Source: Eubacteriaceae bacterium Marseille-Q4139 (GTDB lineage Bacteria; Bacillota; Clostridia; Lachnospirales; Lachnospiraceae). From it: a stretch of 64,000 bases of DNA. The stretch spans positions 3,087,365-3,151,364 of the forward strand of contig JAGTTQ010000001.1 in NCBI GenBank assembly GCA_018223415.1, read 5' to 3'. The notes under the pieces were generated by a model. It had not been told where the DNA came from. It did no database searches and saw only the letters and a list, made by a program, of their open reading frames with translations. The position numbers and the translations under genes were made by a program. Below are positions 59,539 to 64,000 of the stretch, piece after piece; position 1 is the first letter of the stretch; every line of letters starts with the position of its first letter.

Positions 59539-61695
59539 ATGAATGAGCAGGAAACGAAATTTACGAATCCGGCCAATTACGTGAACCGGGAGTTGAGCTG
59601 GCTGGAATTTAATTATCGTGTACTTGGAGAAGCGAGGGATAAGAACACGCCGTTATTTGAACGCCTGAAATTTTTATCCATCACAGCCTCGAACCTGGAT
59701 GAATTTTTCATGGTGCGCGTGGCATCCTTAAAGGACATGGTGCATGCAGGCTATACAAAGCTGGATATTGCCGGTCTCACGGCCCAGGAACAGCTTGACC
59801 GGATCAGTGAAAAGACCCATGAGCTTGTGGGCCACCAGTATTCCGTCTATAACCGCTCGCTGCTCCCGGCTCTGAAGGCGGAAGGGCTTACGGTCATCAC
59901 CTCCCATGAAGATCTGGATGAGGCGGAGGCAGCCTTTGCCGACCAGTATTTTAAAGAAAATGTCTATCCGGTGCTGACGCCCATGGCTGTTGATTCGTCA
60001 CGGCCGTTTCCCCTTGTCCGGAACAAAAGCCTTAACATCGCGGCACTTTTAAAGAAGAAAAAAGGCGGCGGAGAGCTGGAGTTTGCCATGGTACAGGTGC
60101 CTTCCGGCCTTCCGAGGATCGTAGAACTGCCGTCCACCACCGATGCTGACGGGAAGACGGTCAGGAAGGTGATTTTCCTTGAGGAAATCATTGAGCGGAA
60201 CATTCGCCAGCTTTTCTTAAATTATGATATTGTGACCTCCCATCCGTTCCGGATCATGCGGAATGCCGATTTTGCCCTGGACGAAGAGGAGGCGATGGAT
60301 CTTCTCGAGGAGATCGAAAAGCAGTTGAAAAAGCGCCAGTGGGGCGAGGTAATCCGGCTGGAGATCGAGGAAAAGGCAGATAAACGGCTGCTGAAAATCT
60401 TAAAAAGGGAGCTTTCCGTAAGCTCGGAGGACATCTATGAGATCCCCGGCGCCCTGGATCTGACCTTCCTTATGAAAATGTACGGACTGGAGGGCTTTGA
60501 GCTTTTCAAGGCGCCGAAATACACGCCGCAGCCGGTTCCGGCCCTGATGAACGACGACGATATTTTTGCGAACATACGAAAAGGCGACATCCTTTTATCC
60601 CATCCATATGAGACCTTCGACCCGGTGGTGGACTTCGTGCGCCGGGCGGCCAAGGATCCCGAGGTTCTGGCCATCAAACAGACCCTCTACCGCGTCAGCG
60701 GCAATTCGCCCATTGTCGCGGCCCTTGCAGAGGCGGCCGACAACGGGAAGCAGGTTTTCGTCCTCGTGGAATTAAAAGCCAGGTTTGACGAAGAGAACAA
60801 CATCTTATGGGCAAAAAAGCTGGAAAAAGCCGGCTGCCACGTAATCTACGGCCTGGTGGGCTTAAAGACCCACAGCAAAATCACCCTGGTCGTCCGCCGT
60901 GAGGAGGACGGGATCCGCAGATATGTCCATCTTGGAACAGGAAACTACAACGACTCCACGGCAAAGCTCTATACGGACTGCGGCATCATGACCTGCGACC
61001 CGCAGATCGGCGAGGACGCGACGGCCGTGTTCAACATGATGTCAGGCTATTCGGAGCCTTTAAACTGGAACCGCCTCTCGGTGGCGCCGCTCTGGCTCAG
61101 AGGAAAATTTCTGCGGCTCATCGGCAGGGAGGCCATGCATGCCCGCGCCGGAAAGAAGGCGTCCATCATGGCGAAGATGAACTCCCTCTGCGACAAGGAC
61201 ATCATTGCGGCCCTCTATGAGGCCTCCTGCGCCGGTGTAAAGATCCGTCTTGTGGTGCGCGGCATCTGCTCTTTAAAGGCCGGGATCCCGGGCCTTTCCG
61301 AGAACATCGAGGTGCGCTCCATCGTCGGGAATTTCCTGGAGCACAGCCGGATTTTCATTTTTGAAAATGACGGCTGCGAGGAGATCTACATGGGAAGCGC
61401 CGACTGGATGCCGAGAAACCTGGACCGCCGGGTGGAGATTCTGTTCCCCGTCCTGCGTCCGGAATTAAAGGAGCGCGTCCGTCATATCATGGAGCTGGAG
61501 CTGGCCGACAACATGAAAGCCCACGTCCTGATGCCGGACGGCACCTACGAAAAGCCTGACCGCCGCGGCAAAGTGCCGGTAAACTCCCAGATGATCTTCT
61601 GCGAGGAAGCCATTGCGGCTGCCGAGGAGGAGAGAAGACGGGCAGAGGGCGGGACAAAGAGCCGGCTGTTTGTGCCGGTGGAGAGTCATGAATAG
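59539..61695 (+). CDS. ppk1: Polyphosphate kinase 1
   Basis: 718 residues, normal size. N-terminal helical domain (NRELSWLEFNYRVLGEA, ASNLDEFFMVRVASLKDM), then the phospholipase-D-like catalytic halves with the autophosphorylated His in LKTHSKITLVVRR and the second His in FLEHSRIFIFEN. It makes polyphosphate from ATP. Paired with the Ppx/GppA-like gene as in many bacteria. A terminator follows and then a mobile element. Confidence 0.97.
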   Translation: MNEQETKFTNPANYVNRELSWLEFNYRVLGEARDKNTPLFERLKFLSITASNLDEFFMVRVASLKDMVHAGYTKLDIAGLTAQEQLDRISEKTHELVGHQYSVYNRSLLPALKAEGLTVITSHEDLDEAEAAFADQYFKENVYPVLTPMAVDSSRPFPLVRNKSLNIAALLKKKKGGGELEFAMVQVPSGLPRIVELPSTTDADGKTVRKVIFLEEIIERNIRQLFLNYDIVTSHPFRIMRNADFALDEEEAMDLLEEIEKQLKKRQWGEVIRLEIEEKADKRLLKILKRELSVSSEDIYEIPGALDLTFLMKMYGLEGFELFKAPKYTPQPVPALMNDDDIFANIRKGDILLSHPYETFDPVVDFVRRAAKDPEVLAIKQTLYRVSGNSPIVAALAEAADNGKQVFVLVELKARFDEENNILWAKKLEKAGCHVIYGLVGLKTHSKITLVVRREEDGIRRYVHLGTGNYNDSTAKLYTDCGIMTCDPQIGEDATAVFNMMSGYSEPLNWNRLSVAPLWLRGKFLRLIGREAMHARAGKKASIMAKMNSLCDKDIIAALYEASCAGVKIRLVVRGICSLKAGIPGLSENIEVRSIVGNFLEHSRIFIFENDGCEEIYMGSADWMPRNLDRRVEILFPVLRPELKERVRHIMELELADNMKAHVLMPDGTYEKPDRRGKVPVNSQMIFCEEAIAAAEEERRRAEGGTKSRLFVPVESHE

Positions 61696-61763
61696 GAAAG
61701 AAAGGATAACGGCGCCCTCATTAGCCGGAGGCTCATAAGGAAGTAAATAAAATTTCCCGGCAG

Positions 61764-61794
61764 AACCGGCGTGTTGGAAATCACGCCGGTTTTT
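61764..61794 (+). terminator. Terminator of ppk1, overlapping the recombinase 3' end
   Basis: AACCGGCGTG (61764-61773) pairs with CACGCCGGTT (61782-61791), followed by T residues on the plus strand. The recombinase stop (61781-61783, minus strand) lies at the edge of the stem. Confidence 0.85.
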
Positions 61795-63439
61795 CCGTGC
61801 TTGCAGGCAGTTCCGGTTTCTGAAGCGGAATCCGAATCTTGCCTACATAAGTAAAATAAATCTCAATCGTCACATGCTTTCTCCCATCGATTTTCTCCGG
61901 GCTGTGTATGACGATTTTTTCAATCAGTTCGTTGACTGTCGCGGCGTCAAGTTCCTGTATATCGGAATACCGTTCTGCAAGCTGTAAGAAACGCCCTACA
62001 TCAGAAACCTGTTCAGCTTCTTCTTGGATTTCCCGCTCCAGTGTTTCGGAAAGCTGCCGGATTTCTGCCTGCTCTGTCTCATACTGTGCTGATAACTTCT
62101 GAAAACGGAGGTCGCTCAGTTTTCCCAATACACTATCTTCATAAAGGCGCTGAATAATTTTATCCAACTCCTCCATGCGCTTCTGTGCACCGGAGAGGGC
62201 TTTTCGTTTTTGTGTCAGTTCCGCTTTCCGGCTGGCCTCGTCCTGCATCAGCATTTCCTGTGTGAAATCATCCTTAAATGCGCGAACATAAGTCAGCGTC
62301 CGTTGAACACATTCCAGCACCCGTTTATACAGCGTAATTTCACGGATATAATGAATCCGGCAGGAACCGGTATTGCTCTTGTAATTGGAACAGACGAAAT
62401 GGTCTTGCGAATCATCTTTGTAGCTGTTGCAGGTACAGTAGTAGAATTTTGCCCCACAGTCAGCACAGCGGACAAGGCCGGAGAACATACTCGTCTTACC
62501 GGTTTTTGTCGGCCTGCGTTTATTTTCCCGAAGGACCTGTACCCGTTCCCATTGTCCGTACTCAATGATTGCCGGCGGCGTTCCCTCAAATATCCGCTGG
62601 TTTTCTTTTGGATTTTGCAGCCGTTTCTTAAATTTCAGGGATTTGGTATAGGTCTTGAAGTTGACGGTACAGCCGGTATATTCCCACCGTTCCAAAATAC
62701 CGGAAACCGATTTTGCACACCATTGATACAAATGCTCCGGCATTGTCCAGCCTTTCTGTTTTGCATGGTAGGCGGTAACAGTCAGTACCTTTTCATTTGT
62801 CAATATTTTTGCGATCTGCATCGGCCCTTTCCCTGCAATGCACAGATCAAAGATACGCCGCACCACCTTAGCCGCTTCTTCATCCACAATCCATTTCTTC
62901 TTGTCCTGCGGGTCTTTGACATATCCATAAGGCGGATTGCTGGCAAGGTGTTCTCCGGCTTCTCCCCGCATTTTGACAACCGCCCTTATTTTCTTGCTGG
63001 TGTCCTTTGCGTAATAATCATTGAACACATTTTTGAAAACGGCGAAATCATTTTCCCCTTTGGCGCTGTCCACATCGTCATTGATTGCGATAAAACGGAC
63101 ATCGTAAGCCGGGAAAATGAAATCCTGCAAACGCCCCATATAGGAATACTCCCTGCCGAGCCGGGACAGGTCTTTGACAATCAGGGTAGACACGGAATAG
63201 TCCTCCACATATTTCATCATTTCCTGAAATCCAGGTCGTTGAAAATTCGTTCCTGAGAATCCGTCGTCCACAAAAAACATAGTGTTGCGGAAGCCGTGTT
63301 CCGCTGCATACTTGGAGAGCAGAGCCTTTTGGTTGGTAATGCTGTTGGATTCCCCGTCAAGGGCATCATCCTGACTTAAACGGCAATATAAAGCTGTAAT
63401 TTTACCCCCGTTCGGGGACACGTCTGGCTGCTGATTCAT
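61781..63439 (-). CDS. Large serine recombinase of an integrative element
   Basis: 552 residues from ATG 63439 (GGGAGGAAAGGAG upstream). Resolvase catalytic domain with nucleophile S22 in LYCRLSQDD and the LSRLGREYSYMG motif, a recombinase domain (about 190-300), a zinc ribbon (RCADCGAKFYYC...HFVCSNY), and a coiled coil. This is the TnpX/TndX type used by clostridial conjugative or mobilisable transposons for insertion and excision. It lies at the left end of an element entering from the right, next to ppk1. Confidence 0.94.
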   Translation of the reverse strand: MNQQPDVSPNGGKITALYCRLSQDDALDGESNSITNQKALLSKYAAEHGFRNTMFFVDDGFSGTNFQRPGFQEMMKYVEDYSVSTLIVKDLSRLGREYSYMGRLQDFIFPAYDVRFIAINDDVDSAKGENDFAVFKNVFNDYYAKDTSKKIRAVVKMRGEAGEHLASNPPYGYVKDPQDKKKWIVDEEAAKVVRRIFDLCIAGKGPMQIAKILTNEKVLTVTAYHAKQKGWTMPEHLYQWCAKSVSGILERWEYTGCTVNFKTYTKSLKFKKRLQNPKENQRIFEGTPPAIIEYGQWERVQVLRENKRRPTKTGKTSMFSGLVRCADCGAKFYYCTCNSYKDDSQDHFVCSNYKSNTGSCRIHYIREITLYKRVLECVQRTLTYVRAFKDDFTQEMLMQDEASRKAELTQKRKALSGAQKRMEELDKIIQRLYEDSVLGKLSDLRFQKLSAQYETEQAEIRQLSETLEREIQEEAEQVSDVGRFLQLAERYSDIQELDAATVNELIEKIVIHSPEKIDGRKHVTIEIYFTYVGKIRIPLQKPELPASTEKPA

Positions 63440-63533
63440 AAGTAGCTCCTTTCCTCCCGTAAAAGGGATAACAGCCAGGTAAACGGTTGCCTGTATTATA
63501 ACGTATTCTTCCTGCTTTTTCAGCCTCCCGCAT

Positions 63534-63770
63534 TTATATTTCCTCCATATTTTTTGCAATCATCCGTCGCAGCTTGTCCAGCACGCTTTCCGCGCCGTCA
63601 CCGGCATAATGGGGAATGACATGGTAAACCGTGTTGCCCTCCACGGCGATATGTTCCCCGGTATCAAAATCAAATTCAAACGCGCCGTCTTTGAAATGCT
63701 CTGCCACACGTTCCGCCACTTCCGGTTTTAGAAACTGCGGAAGTGTACTTAAATCTTTTTTCTCTGCCAT
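63534..63770 (-). CDS. Small transposon-associated protein (TnpW-like C-terminus)
   Basis: 78 residues. The C-terminal half, VEGNTVYHVIPHYAG followed by SVLDKLRRMIAKNMEE, resembles the small TnpW-type proteins encoded near serine recombinases of Tn4451-like elements; the N-terminal half is not recognised. It lies upstream of the recombinase in the same direction. Function unknown, possibly directionality or regulation. Confidence 0.6.
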   Translation of the reverse strand: MAEKKDLSTLPQFLKPEVAERVAEHFKDGAFEFDFDTGEHIAVEGNTVYHVIPHYAGDGAESVLDKLRRMIAKNMEEI

Positions 63771-63774
63771 TTAG

Positions 63775-64000
63775 TCAGTCCTCCTTTCCTGCAGGAATCC
63801 TCAGCGTAATTACCGCCGGTCTGCCAAGCCCCTGTTTCCTGCGGACAATCAAGCCACTGCGCTCTAATTCCTGAAATGCGCAGGTTGTTACCTGACGGCT
63901 ACGGTGCAGCTTTTCCTTTGCTTCTTGTACGGTAAAATACAGCCGCACAGTTCTGTCTGCTTCTATAAAGCCATTCTCCTTTGAAATGCCTGCCCGGTCA
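63775..64000 (-). CDS. RepA_N-like replication initiator / winged-helix protein, 5' end outside the window
   Basis: An open frame enters from the right edge and stops at 63775. The last 75 codons read ENGFIEADRTVRLYFTVQEA, QVTTCAFQELERSGLIVRRK and QGLGRPAVITLRIPAGKED. This matches the end of the RepA_N winged-helix domain common in clostridial integrative elements (GLIERxRQGLGKPxxIYV). AAAGGAGG near its end serves the next gene. Only the C-terminal part is visible, so a short helix-turn-helix protein remains possible. Confidence 0.7.
   Translation of the reverse strand, partial: DRAGISKENGFIEADRTVRLYFTVQEAKEKLHRSRQVTTCAFQELERSGLIVRRKQGLGRPAVITLRIPAGKED

Noticed and set aside
62210..63256. 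Plus-strand frame of 348 codons opposite the serine recombinase.
   Set aside because: Antisense to a clear recombinase with intact catalytic motifs; no start signal and no family resemblance.
1..64000. CRISPR arrays, rRNA and tRNA genes.
   Set aside because: No regularly spaced direct repeats and no rRNA- or tRNA-like stretches were seen on reading both strands by eye; a covariance-model scan was not possible.

Overview
The window reads as chromosomal DNA of an anaerobic, endospore-forming Clostridia member, most plausibly a Lachnospiraceae-type organism. It carries a complete spoIIIAA-AH operon, spoIVB, an Asp23/nusB/xseAB/ispA/dxs/tlyA/nadK/argR/recN housekeeping string, TRAP transporters, a 4-hydroxybutyrate fermentation locus and a DUF4250 gene. 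Strong AAAGGAG ribosome sites are used throughout, with some GTG and TTG starts. No rRNA, tRNA or CRISPR array was seen.

Layout. 1-864: the end of a GNAT acetyltransferase gene and rlmH. 882-7449: an A+T-richer metabolic island (RpiR regulator, DRE-TIM lyase/aldolase-like enzyme, two HD proteins, racemase-fold protein, TRAP large permease plus a tiny membrane protein, DJ-1-like protein). It abuts a 5'-truncated yjiG-like gene (7494-7922). 8081-8738: AbrB/PIN toxin-antitoxin pair. 8939-14031: spoIIIA operon. 14006-18861: sigma-54 regulator, 4-hydroxybutyrate CoA-transferase, 4-hydroxybutyryl-CoA dehydratase and a divergent Nfu-type Fe-S scaffold gene. Two near-perfect sigma-54 promoters face away from each other around tandem palindromes. 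18924-30216: a LysR-centred catabolic cluster (ion-transporter-family permease, 4-hydroxybutyrate dehydrogenase, SMP-30 lactonase-like, MmgE/PrpD, RraA, TAXI-TRAP transporter, HpcH aldolase, two CMD-like small proteins). 30277-31992: an intact-looking IS3-family element. 32127-33901: MarR/MATE efflux pair. 34086-41703: an ArsS-type radical SAM 'selenodomain' cluster without an ArsM methyltransferase. 41861-51557: the housekeeping string. 51577-61695: secreted YHYH protein, inverted spoIVB, asparaginase, DUF4250, CmpB-like, plsC, pheA, Ppx/GppA and ppk1. 61781-64000: the edge of an integrative mobile element (large serine recombinase, small accessory protein, RepA_N-like fragment) that continues past the window.

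How the genes work together. The 14-30 kb region can be read as one unit that imports an organic acid and channels it through lactone/aldol chemistry and 4-hydroxybutyrate to 4-hydroxybutyryl-CoA and crotonyl/vinylacetyl-CoA. Its two halves have separate controls: sigma-54 for CoA activation and dehydration, LysR for upstream catabolism. The 34-41.7 kb cluster probably makes an unusual phosphorylated or glycosylated organo-arsenic, -sulfur or -selenium metabolite; its product cannot be named from sequence. In related clostridia, spoIIIAH and asp23-nusB are often close together, so the roughly 27.8 kb between them here looks like one large accessory insertion site.

The strongest candidates for undescribed biology are the LysR/4-hydroxybutyrate catabolic cluster with its promoter architecture, the ArsM-less radical SAM cluster, and the RpiR island next to rlmH.
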